A stretch of 64,000 nt of DNA from Mesobacterium_A hydrothermale (GCF_035818635.1 NZ_JAYLLH010000016.1:35903-99902), one strand, 5' to 3'. Shown: positions 15,861 to 24,819, numbered from the stretch's first letter. Numbers and translations: made by a program. The notes: generated by a model from the sequence alone, not told the origin.

Positions 15861-17122
15861 CAGGCTACCCGGCGCCCCAGCAAATCGTCCAGATCAGGCG
15901 CACCGGAAACCGGACCATAAAGCGCCATTGCCATCGGGGCTGTACGGGCAATGTGATCGGCGAAGGCGCGCACGCCGTCGGCAGTAACGGCATCGATCCG
16001 GGCGACGGTTTCTTCGATCGGCGGGACCTTGCCCCAAATCTGGATCATCCGCGCCAGCCGCTCCGCCCGGCTTGACGGGCTTTCCAACCCCATCAGCAAA
16101 CCGGCTTTCATCTGGGCGCGCGCGCGGTCGATCTCGGCCGCGGCCATGTCCTCGGTCGCACGTTTCAGTTCGTCGAACGTCAGGTTGATGAGGTTTCCAA
16201 GATCTTCGGCCCCGGTGCCGGCATAGATCGTTGTCATACCGGTATCGGCATAGGCACCCGTTTGCGCGAAAATCGAATAGCACAGGCCCCGTTTCTCGCG
16301 GATTTCCTGGAAAAGCCGGCTGGACATGCCGCCACCAAGTGCCACGGCATAGATCTGCGCGGTATAGAAATCCGGATCACGATAGCCCGGCCCTTCGAAG
16401 GCAAGGGCCACATGGGCCTGTTCCAACGCCTTGTCACGGCGGGTTTCGCCCCCCACAAACCGGGCCTGTTCAACCTTGGCGTCGTCTCGCGCCGTCATGT
16501 TGCCGAAGGTTTCCTTCGCCAGGGCAACGATCTGGTCATGATCGACAGCCCCGGCGGCCGACAGGATCAACTGACCGGGGCCATAGTGTTCTGCGACGAA
16601 CCTGGCCAGATCATCCCGTCCAAAGCCACGAACGTTGCCGGCCTCGCCAAGGATCGTCTTGCCAAGCGGCTGGTCGGGATAGGCACGGGCCTGAAGCCAG
16701 TCAAAGATGACGTCGTCGGGCGTGTCCAGCGCCTGGCCGATTTCCTGAAGGATCACGTGACGCTCGACTTCGATTTCTCGGGGGTCGAAGACCGGGTTAA
16801 GCAAGATGTCGGATATCACGTCCAGCGCCAGCGCGACGTCGTCTTTCAGAACGCGGGCGTAATAGGCGGTCACCTCGCGCGAGGTATAGGCGTTGATATA
16901 GCCGCCCACGTCCTCGATCGCTTCGGCGATTTGCAAGGCGCTGCGCGACGCGGTGCCTTTGAATGCCATGTGTTCAAGGAAATGGGCGATCCCGTTCTGT
17001 TCTGGCCGTTCGTGACGACCGCCTGCGGTTACCCAAACGCCGATGGCAGTGGATTGGAGCCCCGGCATGTGTTCGCTGACAATGCGAAAACCGTTGTCCA
17101 GCGTGGTCAGGTCAACTGTCAC
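15860..17122 (-). CDS. M16-family zinc metallopeptidase (mitochondrial-processing-peptidase-like)
   Basis: A 420-residue pitrilysin/M16B peptidase, close to the beta subunit of mitochondrial processing peptidase. It carries the inverted zinc motif HxxEH as H47-FL-E50-H51 in AHFLEHMAFKG. The R/Y-bearing loop of the C-terminal half is also present (KRGLCYSIFAQ). It is expected to be a soluble peptidase acting on short unfolded peptides. Its ATG overlaps the thrC stop codon by 4 bases. Adjacency of thrC and this peptidase is common in alphaproteobacteria. Confidence 0.92.
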   Translation of the reverse strand: MTVDLTTLDNGFRIVSEHMPGLQSTAIGVWVTAGGRHERPEQNGIAHFLEHMAFKGTASRSALQIAEAIEDVGGYINAYTSREVTAYYARVLKDDVALALDVISDILLNPVFDPREIEVERHVILQEIGQALDTPDDVIFDWLQARAYPDQPLGKTILGEAGNVRGFGRDDLARFVAEHYGPGQLILSAAGAVDHDQIVALAKETFGNMTARDDAKVEQARFVGGETRRDKALEQAHVALAFEGPGYRDPDFYTAQIYAVALGGGMSSRLFQEIREKRGLCYSIFAQTGAYADTGMTTIYAGTGAEDLGNLINLTFDELKRATEDMAAAEIDRARAQMKAGLLMGLESPSSRAERLARMIQIWGKVPPIEETVARIDAVTADGVRAFADHIARTAPMAMALYGPVSGAPDLDDLLGRRVA

Positions 17123-18507
17123 TTCGCGATACGCTCTCTGATCAGGGTTTCCAGTGCAGTCAGGTCGTTGGCGACCTGCGTCACGCGCTCTGGCCGGTCA
17201 TAAAGGTCTGCCATGCGCGGGGGAAGGGGCGGGCGGATGCCGCTGGCCTGTTCGACGGCATCGGGGAATTTCGCCGGGTGGGCGGTGGCCAACGTGATCA
17301 TCGGCACGGCCGGATCGCGCAGGTCCTCGGCCACTTTCACGCCGATGGCGGAATGCGGGCACAGCAGCTCGCCCATGGTGGCGTTGGCTTCTGCAATCAT
17401 GGCAAGCGTTTCTTCTTCGCTGACGCGGCCGCTGTCGTACTGGTCGCGCAGCGCTTGAAGTGCGCCTTGAGAGACCTTGAAGCCGCCCGATTTCAATTCG
17501 TCCATCAGTTGCCCCACCGCACTGCCATCGCGGCCATAGGCATCGAACAACGCACGTTCGAAGTTGGACGAGACCTGGATGTCCATCGACGGCGAAATCG
17601 ACGGGTGCACTTCGGACGTGGCGTAGTCGCCCGAGGACAGGCAGCGGTGCAGGATATCGTTCTGGTTCGTGGCGACCACCAGCCTGTCGATGGGCAGCCC
17701 CATGCGCTTGGCGATGTAGCCTGCGAAGATATCGCCAAAGTTGCCGGTGGGCACCGTGAAGCTGACCTTGCGGTCCGGGGCACCCAAGGACACGGCGGAT
17801 GAAAAGTAATAGACGACTTGCGCCAGAACCCGCGCCCAGTTGATGCTGTTCACCCCGGCAAGGCGCACCGCGTCCCGGAAGGTGAAATCGTTGAACATGT
17901 CCTTCAGGCGGGCCTGGCAGTCGTCGAAGTGCCCGTCCAGCGCCAGCGCGTGCACGTTCGATTCAGACGGCGTGGTCATCTGGCGGCGTTGAACCTCGGA
18001 CACGCGGCCATGCGGGTAAAGGATGAACACATCCACCGCGTCCAGCCCCTTGAACGCCTCGATTGCGGCCGACCCGGTATCGCCCGAGGTTGCGCCGACG
18101 ATGGTGACGCGCTCGCCACGGCGGGTCAGCGCCTCTTCAAACAACTGACCGATCAATTGCATGGCGAAATCCTTGAACGCCAGCGTCGGCCCGTGGAACA
18201 GCTCCAGCAGGAAATGCCCCGGCGCCAGTTGCACCAACGGGGCGCGTGCGCCATGGCCGAACCCGGCATAGGCCTTGGCGATCAGGTCGGCAAACACCTC
18301 GTCAGTGAACCCGTTGCCGATGAAGGGGCGCATGACGCGGAACGCGACGTCTTCATAGGGCAGGCCATGCAGGGCGCGGATATCCTCGGCGCTCATCTGC
18401 GGGATGGTTTCCGGAACATAGAGGCCGCCGTCACGCGCAAGCCCGGACAGCATCGCCTCTTCAAAGCTCAGAACCGGGGCCTTTCCGCGGGTCGAGATGT
18501 AACGCAT
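17119..18507 (-). CDS. thrC: Threonine synthase
   Basis: A 462-residue PLP enzyme converting O-phospho-L-homoserine to threonine. The start MRYISTRGKAPVLSFEEA is typical of bacterial ThrC, and the PLP lysine is K112 in HGPTLAFKDFAM. The phosphate-binding segment GATSGDTGSAA and the downstream region match the long (type 2) form. A frame extension to 18570 is antisense to nothing but has no family match, so 18507 is used. surf1 is 5 bases upstream. Confidence 0.95.
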   Translation of the reverse strand: MRYISTRGKAPVLSFEEAMLSGLARDGGLYVPETIPQMSAEDIRALHGLPYEDVAFRVMRPFIGNGFTDEVFADLIAKAYAGFGHGARAPLVQLAPGHFLLELFHGPTLAFKDFAMQLIGQLFEEALTRRGERVTIVGATSGDTGSAAIEAFKGLDAVDVFILYPHGRVSEVQRRQMTTPSESNVHALALDGHFDDCQARLKDMFNDFTFRDAVRLAGVNSINWARVLAQVVYYFSSAVSLGAPDRKVSFTVPTGNFGDIFAGYIAKRMGLPIDRLVVATNQNDILHRCLSSGDYATSEVHPSISPSMDIQVSSNFERALFDAYGRDGSAVGQLMDELKSGGFKVSQGALQALRDQYDSGRVSEEETLAMIAEANATMGELLCPHSAIGVKVAEDLRDPAVPMITLATAHPAKFPDAVEQASGIRPPLPPRMADLYDRPERVTQVANDLTALETLIRERIAK

Positions 18508-18512
18508 GGGCC

Positions 18513-19190
18513 TCAGGCCTCCTTGGGTTTCAGCGTCCGCCGGATAAAATAGGCGGTCATGATCAGCCACACCACGGCCAGCGAATACCAGGTGATGGCG
18601 TATTGCAGGTGATCGTTGGGGATGCCGGCCGTGTCGACCGGCACCGGGCGCAGGCCGGGATCGGCCGGGGTTTCGCGGCGCGCGACGATCAGCACGGGTT
18701 CGGTGCCCAGTTGCGCGGCCATCTGGTCAAGGTCGCGGGCGAACCACATGTTCTTGTTCACATCGTTGTCGGGGGTCGAACTGTTACGGTCGTCTGACCA
18801 GTGGAGGTTGCCGCTGACGGTCACTTGGCCGATACGGCGCGTCTTGGTCTTGTCCTCGACTGGGACGAAACCGCGGTCAAGAAGGACCTTGCGGCCATCG
18901 TCCAGCGTCAGCGGCGCGATGATGCGGAACCCTGCGCCGACCTGCTTGATCGACATCAGCACATGCAGTTCCCCTGGGCCGATGGTGCCGGTCAGGTTGA
19001 CCGGCTTGTAACGGTCGTTTTCGGGGGCGGGCTGCGCGGGCAGGGGGATCGGGTCACCGGAAATCGTGCTTTCGATCTCAGACAAGATGCCCTGCTTCCA
19101 AGCCAGCCGCTGAATCTGCCATGTTCCCAGCCAGACCAGAATTCCGGCGCCGATCAGGCCGAAGAGCAGGGGGGCTAGGATGCGTTTCAA
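18513..19190 (-). CDS. SURF1 family cytochrome oxidase assembly protein
   Basis: A 225-residue SURF1-like protein with one membrane helix at each end (ILAPLLFGLIGAGILVW near the start, and YAITWYSLAVVWLIMTAYFI near the end). The conserved stretches are LGTWQIQRLAWK and VLLDRGFVPVEDK, which are family signatures. SURF1 helps insert heme a into subunit I of the aa3 oxidase. A strong terminator (19283-19307) lies between it and coxC, so it may be transcribed from its own promoter together with thrC, or by read-through. Confidence 0.92.
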   Translation of the reverse strand: MKRILAPLLFGLIGAGILVWLGTWQIQRLAWKQGILSEIESTISGDPIPLPAQPAPENDRYKPVNLTGTIGPGELHVLMSIKQVGAGFRIIAPLTLDDGRKVLLDRGFVPVEDKTKTRRIGQVTVSGNLHWSDDRNSSTPDNDVNKNMWFARDLDQMAAQLGTEPVLIVARRETPADPGLRPVPVDTAGIPNDHLQYAITWYSLAVVWLIMTAYFIRRTLKPKEA

Positions 19191-19282
19191 TTGCGTGCCT
19201 CGGGTCGCGTGTTATCTGGCCCGCTTTACCCGACCCAAGGGGCGGGCTTCAACCGCCTTGCGGTCGCGGAGCCTTATAAAAA

Positions 19283-19307
19283 ACGCCCCGCCAGGTTGGC
19301 GGGGCGT
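19283..19307 (-). terminator. Strong terminator between coxC and surf1
   Basis: A perfect 11-bp stem (ACGCCCCGCCA at 19283-19293 with TGGCGGGGCGT at 19297-19307) and a 3-base loop run into a T-rich tract (TTTTTTATAA) on the minus strand. It should end most transcription coming from coxC, about 40 bases past its stop codon. Confidence 0.92.
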
Positions 19308-19346
19308 CAGTGTTCGCGCGTTTCCTGTTGTTATTCTGTGTTCGGC

Positions 19347-20153
19347 TCAGCCGCCCCAGATATAGACCGCGGCAAAGAGGAACAGCCAGACCACGTCGAC
19401 GAAGTGCCAGTACCACGCCGCCGCTTCAAAGCCGAGGTGGCTTTCGGGGGTGAAATGTCCGCGCATCGTGCGCAGCATGCAAATGAACAGGAAGATCGTC
19501 CCGATGATCACATGCGCACCGTGGAACCCGGTCGCCATGAAGAAGTTCGCGCCGTAGATGTTGCCGGCAAAACCGAACGCGGCGTGGCTGTATTCATAAG
19601 CCTGGAACACGGTAAAGATCAGGCCCAGAACAACGGCGATGGCCAGACCGGAGACCATGTCTTTGCGGTTGTTTTCGTGAACCAGTGCGTGGTGCGCCCA
19701 CGTCGCAGCGGCGCCTGAGCACAGCAGGATCAGGGTGTTGATCAGCGGCAGGTGCCAAGGGTCGAACGTCTCAATCCCGGCAGGCGGCCAGACGCCGTCG
19801 ATCGCCGGGCTCAGGCCGTCGGGGTTCATCGGGTACATGGCGTGCTTGAAGAAGCTCCAGAACCATGCGGCGAAGAACATGACCTCGGACATGATGAACA
19901 GGATGAAGCCATAGCGCAGGCCGATCAGCACCACGGGGGTATGATCGCCGGCTTGGTTTTCGGCAATGGTTTCCGACCACCAGCCAAACATCACGTACAG
20001 GACGCCGACAAAGCCAATCAGGAAGATCCACGGGGCCGACCCGTGGAACAGCTTTACGGCTCCAAACAGCATGATGAACGCGAACACCGAACCCAGGAAG
20101 GGCCAGATGGAGGGGCTCAGAATGTGATAATCGTGGTTTTTCGCATGCGCCAT
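19347..20153 (-). CDS. coxC: Cytochrome c oxidase subunit III
   Basis: A 268-residue membrane protein with seven hydrophobic segments, the aa3-type oxidase subunit III. Conserved pieces include ILLCSGAAATWAHHALV, YEYSHAAFGFAGNIYG and FHGAHVIIGTIFL, then AWYWHFVDVVWLFLF at the end. It starts 26 bases after ctaG stops and closes the coxB-ctaB-ctaG-coxC unit. Subunit I (coxA) is not in the window; in many alphaproteobacteria it is encoded elsewhere. Confidence 0.96.
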   Translation of the reverse strand: MAHAKNHDYHILSPSIWPFLGSVFAFIMLFGAVKLFHGSAPWIFLIGFVGVLYVMFGWWSETIAENQAGDHTPVVLIGLRYGFILFIMSEVMFFAAWFWSFFKHAMYPMNPDGLSPAIDGVWPPAGIETFDPWHLPLINTLILLCSGAAATWAHHALVHENNRKDMVSGLAIAVVLGLIFTVFQAYEYSHAAFGFAGNIYGANFFMATGFHGAHVIIGTIFLFICMLRTMRGHFTPESHLGFEAAAWYWHFVDVVWLFLFAAVYIWGG

Positions 20154-20179
20154 GTAATTGGTTCCCTCGTTGGCTGGCG

Positions 20180-20761
20180 TCAGTTGACGGTTTTGTCCTG
20201 CTCCACCTTCAGTCCGGCCTGAACCTCTTCGGGCAAGTCGATCTGGTGGAAGGTGTAAGACAGGGTAATGTGCTTGGTGTACTTCGCGTCGCGGTCGTCG
20301 ACGATTTCGGGATCGACATAGAAAGTCACCGGCATCTGGACGCGCTCACCCGGCATCAGGATTTGCTCTTCGAAGCAGAAGCACTGGATCTTATAAAAGA
20401 ACCCGCCTGCCTCGTAGGGCGTGACGTTATAGCTGGCCGAACCGGCGACCGGCTTGTCCGTCGGGTTATACGCCTCGTAGAAGGCCAGCCCCGTTTCGCC
20501 GATGCGCAGGGTCATTTCCCGAACGACGGGTTTGAATTCCCACGGAAAGTCACGTTCCTTCGACGCATCGAAGCGGATGGTGATTTCGCGGTCGAGGATT
20601 ACGTCGCTGCCGGCATCCGCCACGTTTGTTGCGCCACCAAAACCGGTGACGCGACAAAACCAGTCATAGAACGGCACGGATGCCCAGGCGAGCGATCCCA
20701 TGATGACAACGACGCCGACAGTTTGAGCGACGGTTTTCTGTGGTCCGGACAGGTTTTTCAC
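20180..20761 (-). CDS. ctaG: Cytochrome c oxidase assembly protein CtaG/Cox11 (copper delivery)
   Basis: A 193-residue Cox11 homologue. One N-terminal membrane anchor (TVGVVVIMGSLAWASVPFY) is followed by a periplasmic domain with the copper-binding CFCF motif (IQCFCFEEQILMPGE). It delivers copper to the CuB site of subunit I. The start codon is GTG at 20761; it overlaps the TGA of the small gene upstream in a GTGA junction, which points to coupled translation. Confidence 0.95.
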   Translation of the reverse strand: MKNLSGPQKTVAQTVGVVVIMGSLAWASVPFYDWFCRVTGFGGATNVADAGSDVILDREITIRFDASKERDFPWEFKPVVREMTLRIGETGLAFYEAYNPTDKPVAGSASYNVTPYEAGGFFYKIQCFCFEEQILMPGERVQMPVTFYVDPEIVDDRDAKYTKHITLSYTFHQIDLPEEVQAGLKVEQDKTVN

Positions 20762-20922
20762 TGGCTTTGCTCCTGTGTCGTTCCAATCCGTTCAAAGCCG
20801 CCACGGGTCACTTTGACCACAGTCAGGCCAAGGACCAGTACAATGAAGCTTGCCAGCAACAGGGCGACGCCCACGTTGCGACCGTGACGGCGACGGTGGA
20901 TTTCATGTTGATGGGAAATCAT
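20758..20922 (-). CDS. Small single-helix membrane protein between ctaB and ctaG
   Basis: A 54-residue protein starting MISHQHEIHRRRHGRN, then one membrane helix (GVALLLASFIVLVLGLTVV) and a short basic tail. Its ATG overlaps the ctaB stop (ATGA) and its TGA overlaps the ctaG start (GTGA), so the reading frame is locked into the oxidase operon at both ends. The His/Arg-rich N-terminus faces the cytoplasm by the positive-inside rule. Small CoxF-like proteins at this place are known in cox operons of alphaproteobacteria. The molecular role is not known to me. Confidence 0.82.
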   Translation of the reverse strand: MISHQHEIHRRRHGRNVGVALLLASFIVLVLGLTVVKVTRGGFERIGTTQEQSQ

Positions 20923-21872
20923 GCCCAGCCTCCCATGCCAAAGCGTTCCAGCCCGGCTTCCAGCAGGATCGCGCCGAAATGCGCAAAAAGATACAGAAGC
21001 GACAGCTTGAAGAACCGCTTTTCGATGGCAAAGTTGTCGGCCTCGCTGTCGTCTTCGTTCCGGCGCCAGATTTGCACGGCACCTTTGACGAACAGCGCGT
21101 TAAGCACCACGGCCACAGCCAGGTAGACTGGCCCGCCGATGGATGTGAAGGCGGTCCCGACAGCCAGAACGGCCAGCAAAAGGGTGTAGACGAGAATATG
21201 GATGCGGGTCGCGCGGCGACCGTGGGTCACGGTCAGCATCGGAACCTTGGCGTCGTCATAGTCGTTGCGCATGAACAGCGCCAGCGCCCAGAAATGCGGC
21301 GGCGTCCACATGAAGGTCAGGCAGAACATCAGCACGGATTCGACACTGATCCCGCCAGTGGCCACGGCCCAGCCGATCATCGGGGGAAACGCCCCGGCGG
21401 CACCGCCGATCACGATGTTCTGCGGCGTCCAGCGCTTCAGCCACATCGTGTAGATGACCACGTAAAAGAATATGGTGAAAGCCAGCAGCCCCCCGGCCAC
21501 CCAATTGGCGGCGAGACCCAGGAACATGACCGAAAACCCCGACAGCGCCAGGCCCAGAGCCAGCGCCTCGCCCGGCTGGACCTTGCCAGCAGGGATCGGG
21601 CGCTTTTGCGTGCGGCGCATCACGGCGTCAATATCGGCATCCCACCACATGTTCAAAGCACCGGATGCGCCGCCACCGATGGCGATGAACAGGATGGCGC
21701 AGAAGGCAATATAGGGGTGAACGGGTACGGGTGCTGCCAGCAATCCGACCAGCGCAGTGAACACCACCAGCGTCATGACGCGGGGCTTCAGAAGGGCGAA
21801 ATAATCACCCAGCTGCGCCTCGGGGCCATAGGCATCGGTCTTTGCGCCGGTGTTGATGCTGGTATCGCTCAT
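20919..21872 (-). CDS. ctaB: Protoheme IX farnesyltransferase (heme O synthase)
   Basis: A 317-residue UbiA-family prenyltransferase that adds a farnesyl group to heme b to make heme O, the precursor of heme A for the oxidase. The aspartate-rich motif is in NMWWDADIDAVMRRTQKR and the second in MRNDYDDAKVPM. About nine membrane helices are seen. The start at 21872 (MSDTSINTGAK) is used; the frame extension to 21932 has no family match. The gene lies between coxB and the small membrane protein. Confidence 0.95.
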   Translation of the reverse strand: MSDTSINTGAKTDAYGPEAQLGDYFALLKPRVMTLVVFTALVGLLAAPVPVHPYIAFCAILFIAIGGGASGALNMWWDADIDAVMRRTQKRPIPAGKVQPGEALALGLALSGFSVMFLGLAANWVAGGLLAFTIFFYVVIYTMWLKRWTPQNIVIGGAAGAFPPMIGWAVATGGISVESVLMFCLTFMWTPPHFWALALFMRNDYDDAKVPMLTVTHGRRATRIHILVYTLLLAVLAVGTAFTSIGGPVYLAVAVVLNALFVKGAVQIWRRNEDDSEADNFAIEKRFFKLSLLYLFAHFGAILLEAGLERFGMGGWA

Positions 21873-21935
21873 TTCTGAACCTCTGTGGGGGGGGCATTTC
21901 GGAAACGGGCGGGGGCTGGCCCCGCCCGTCACGTC

Positions 21936-22778
21936 TTAGTTGGCGGCGGCCACGTCAAAGTCGAGCGGCTTGCCGGCGTATTCGTCGATCGCACCGCGCA
22001 GCCAGTTGTCATAGGTTTCCTGGCTGACGACCTTGACGGTGATCGGCATGTAGGCGTGGTCCTTGCCGCAAAGCTCCGAGCACTGGCCAAAGTACACGCC
22101 TTCCTTGTCGGCCTTGAACCAAAGTTCCGCCAGACGGCCGGGAACTGCGTCCTGCTTCACGCCGAAGGCCGGAATGGTCCAGGAGTGGATCACGTCGGCG
22201 CCGGTCACCTGCATCACGACGGTCTTGTTGACGGGCACGACAACCGCGGTGTCGGTGGCCAGAAGGTACAGGCTGTTGTCATAGCCGTAGTCAGCCAGTT
22301 CGTCCTTCGCCAGCATGAAACTGTCGAACGCGAATTCGTGGTCGACGTATTCATAGCCCCAGTACCACTGGTACCCGGTCACCTTGATGGTCAGGTCGGC
22401 TTCGGGGATTTCCTGCTGCTTGAACAGAACCGGCAGCGAGAACGCACCGATGAACACCAGGATCACGATCGGGATCACCGTCCAGGCGATTTCAATCGGG
22501 GTGTTGTGGGTAAAGGTCGACGGGTTTGGGTTCGCACGACGGTTGAAGCGGATGAACGAATAGACCATCAGCCCGACCACGAACAGGACGATGGCAGTGA
22601 TGATCACCAGGATCAGGCCGTCCAGCCACTGAAGATCGTGCGCGAGTTCGGTCGCCGCCGGCTGGAAGCCAAGCCCGCCCTGATGCGGTTTGCCGATGAT
22701 CTCAAGCCCGTCCTGCGCAAAGGCGGGAACGGCGGAAAAGGCACTGAAGAGGCCCAGGGACAAGGAAGTCAGTCGCAT
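21936..22778 (-). CDS. coxB: Cytochrome c oxidase subunit II
   Basis: A 280-residue subunit II with a signal peptide (MRLTSLSLGLFSAFSAVPAFA), two membrane helices and a C-terminal cupredoxin domain. The CuA ligands are present in GQCSELCGKDHAYMPI (Cys, Glu, Cys, His, Met). The aromatic motif for electron entry is GYQWYWGYEY. It is the first gene of the cox unit, and 200 bases of divergent intergenic DNA with an FNR-type box separate it from tldD. Confidence 0.96.
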   Translation of the reverse strand: MRLTSLSLGLFSAFSAVPAFAQDGLEIIGKPHQGGLGFQPAATELAHDLQWLDGLILVIITAIVLFVVGLMVYSFIRFNRRANPNPSTFTHNTPIEIAWTVIPIVILVFIGAFSLPVLFKQQEIPEADLTIKVTGYQWYWGYEYVDHEFAFDSFMLAKDELADYGYDNSLYLLATDTAVVVPVNKTVVMQVTGADVIHSWTIPAFGVKQDAVPGRLAELWFKADKEGVYFGQCSELCGKDHAYMPITVKVVSQETYDNWLRGAIDEYAGKPLDFDVAAAN

Positions 22779-22947
22779 AGTTCACCCTGATCGGTTGCGT
22801 GTCTGTCATAGGAAAAAGCCGTGAGAGCGGCGAATCTGCGATTCGACGTTCCACAACTCGCTCTCTCCCCATTGAGTTGTCTGTGTTTAGAAACCATATT
22901 CTGCCTGCCACCGGAAGATTTTTGCTTGCGGCAAAACGGCGCTTTTT

Positions 22948-22961
22948 TTGATCTAGATCAA
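22948..22961. promoter_or_regulatory. FNR/FnrL-type box in the coxB-tldD intergenic region
   Basis: TTGATCTAGATCAA is a perfect palindrome matching the FNR/CRP-family consensus TTGAT-N4-ATCAA. It ends 17 bases before the tldD start codon and lies 170 bases from coxB. Its position next to the tldD ribosome site fits repression of tldD or control of the divergent coxB promoter, not class II activation of tldD. Confidence 0.7.
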
Positions 22962-22978
22962 ACATAAGGGGAATGTCC

Positions 22979-24400
22979 ATGGCCGAAACCGCTTTCCGCC
23001 CGTTCGAAACCACGCTGGATCCGGTGAAAACCCGGGCGATTCTGCGCGAGGCGTTGGATGGGGCCGAAGATGGAGAGCTGTTTCTGGAACGTCGCCGGGG
23101 CGAAATGGTGGTGTTTGACGATGGCCGGATCAAGACAGCCAGCTACGACGCCTCTGAAGGATTCGGGCTGCGTGCGGTCAAGGGCGAAGTCGCAGGCTAT
23201 GCCCATTCCACCGAGATCAGCGAATCCGCGATCAAGCGCGCGGCAGAAACCGCGCGTCTGGCGGTGGGCGATGGTGGTGGTACATGGGCCGAGGCGCCGG
23301 CGGGAACCAACCGCAAACTGTACACCGACGCCGATCCGATTTCCGGGCACAGCTTTCCGGTCAAGGTCGAAACCTTAAGAGAGATTGACGCGTTCCTGCG
23401 GGATCTGGAGCCCCGCGTGGTGCAGGTCAGCGCGTCAATCGCCGCTTCGTTGCAAGAGGTGGTGATCCTGCGCCCCGATGGCATTCAGGTCAGCGACACG
23501 CGTCCGATGACCCGCGTCAATGTAAGCGTGATCGTCGAGGAAAACGGCCGCCGCGAGTCCGGCACCGCCGGGGGCGGGGGCCGGGTGCTGCTCGATGGGT
23601 TGCTGGACCCAGCCGATTGGCAGGCCAAGGCACGCGAGGCGCTTCGGATTGCGTTGGTCAACCTGTCTGCGGAACCTGCGCCGGCCGGGGTGATGGATAT
23701 CGTGCTGGGACCGGGCTGGCCCGGCATTCTGCTGCACGAAGCCGTGGGCCACGGGCTGGAAGGCGACTTCAACCGCAAGGGCAGTTCCGCCTTCGCTGGG
23801 CTGATGGGACAGCAAGTGGCGGCCAGAGGGGTCACCGTTCTGGACGATGGCACCATACCGGACCGTCGCGGCTCGATCACAGTCGATGACGAAGGCACCC
23901 CTGCCGGCAAGAACGTTCTGATCGAGGATGGTGTGCTTGTCGGCTTTATGCAGGACCGGCAAAACGCCCGCCTGATGGGGGTGGAACCCACCGGAAACGG
24001 GCGCCGCGAATCCTATGCGCATATCCCGATGCCGCGGATGACCAATACCTACATGCTGGGCGGCGATGCCGATCCGGGCGATATTGTGGCCGATCTGAAA
24101 GACGGCATCTGGGCTGTGGGCTTTGGCGGCGGTCAGGTCGATATCACCAATGGCAAGTTCGTGTTCAGCTGCACCGAAGCCTACCGTGTCAAGAACGGCA
24201 AGGTCGGTGCTCCGGTGAAGGGGGCCACCTTGATCGGGGATGGCGCAACCGCCCTGCAACAGATCCGCGCCCTGGGCAATGACATGGCGCTTGACCCGGG
24301 CATGGGCAACTGTGGTAAACAAGGGCAATGGGTGCCTGTGGGCGTCGGCCAGCCGACGGTCATGATCGGTGGGCTGACAGTAGGAGGTGCGCAAGCATGA
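22979..24400 (+). CDS. tldD: Metallopeptidase TldD
   Basis: A 473-residue TldD subunit of the TldD/TldE peptidase that trims peptides, known from microcin B17 maturation and CcdA degradation. The active-site HExxH motif is at about residues 253-257 in LLHEAVGHGLEGD, followed by the family stretch ITVDDEGTPAGKN and the C-terminal PTVMIGGLTVGGA. The ATG at 22979 is chosen because AAGGGG lies 7 bases upstream; an ATG at 22973 leaves only one base. TldE is not in the window. Confidence 0.94.
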   Translation: MAETAFRPFETTLDPVKTRAILREALDGAEDGELFLERRRGEMVVFDDGRIKTASYDASEGFGLRAVKGEVAGYAHSTEISESAIKRAAETARLAVGDGGGTWAEAPAGTNRKLYTDADPISGHSFPVKVETLREIDAFLRDLEPRVVQVSASIAASLQEVVILRPDGIQVSDTRPMTRVNVSVIVEENGRRESGTAGGGGRVLLDGLLDPADWQAKAREALRIALVNLSAEPAPAGVMDIVLGPGWPGILLHEAVGHGLEGDFNRKGSSAFAGLMGQQVAARGVTVLDDGTIPDRRGSITVDDEGTPAGKNVLIEDGVLVGFMQDRQNARLMGVEPTGNGRRESYAHIPMPRMTNTYMLGGDADPGDIVADLKDGIWAVGFGGGQVDITNGKFVFSCTEAYRVKNGKVGAPVKGATLIGDGATALQQIRALGNDMALDPGMGNCGKQGQWVPVGVGQPTVMIGGLTVGGAQA

Positions 24401-24801
24401 CGTCAGTCATCGGCACGCCCAGTCTGGGGTGCCACATCATCGCTGCCATAATGTGCATGGCAAGTGCGACAGGTATCGGGTATCTGCTGGGGCAAACTGC
24501 GCCCGCCATTGGCGAAACAGCACCGCTTCTGGCCATTTGGATCGCCGCCATTGGCGCGGCCATGGTCTCCGCCTTCATCTTCGCAACAGCCGGGTTTGTC
24601 GTGGGCATCCCGGTCACGATCGTGCTTTTGCAGCGCGGACTTTTTGACGGAAAGTCGATGTCGCTGCTGGGTCTTGCGGTTGGGGCTCTGACAGCCTCCG
24701 TGCTTGGGGGCTTCATGCTGATCCGGCTTGGTCCAGTGCTGGCGCTGCTCTATGCCGGGATCCTCAGGCGGCTCTCTCCGGCCTGCTTCGCGGTCGGCTG
24801 A
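24397..24801 (+). CDS. Unknown four-helix membrane protein, first of a tandem pair
   Basis: A 134-residue protein with about four hydrophobic helices and few charged residues. Its ATG overlaps the tldD stop codon (ATGA), so it is co-translated with tldD. I do not recognise a named family. The C-terminal half (GFVVGIPVTIVLLQRG ... LGPVLALLYAGILRRL) resembles the protein encoded next (GHIVGAPLLEALLRRG ... IGPVLALLQLIALRCL). The pair therefore looks like a tandem duplication. Confidence 0.65.
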   Translation: MTSVIGTPSLGCHIIAAIMCMASATGIGYLLGQTAPAIGETAPLLAIWIAAIGAAMVSAFIFATAGFVVGIPVTIVLLQRGLFDGKSMSLLGLAVGALTASVLGGFMLIRLGPVLALLYAGILRRLSPACFAVG

Positions 24802-24819
24802 CCAGACGGGTACGGGCCA

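Noticed and set aside
22979..24400. Activation of tldD by the FNR box
   Set aside because: The box ends 17 bases from the start codon and would overlap or follow any tldD promoter, so class I or II activation is not possible at that place.
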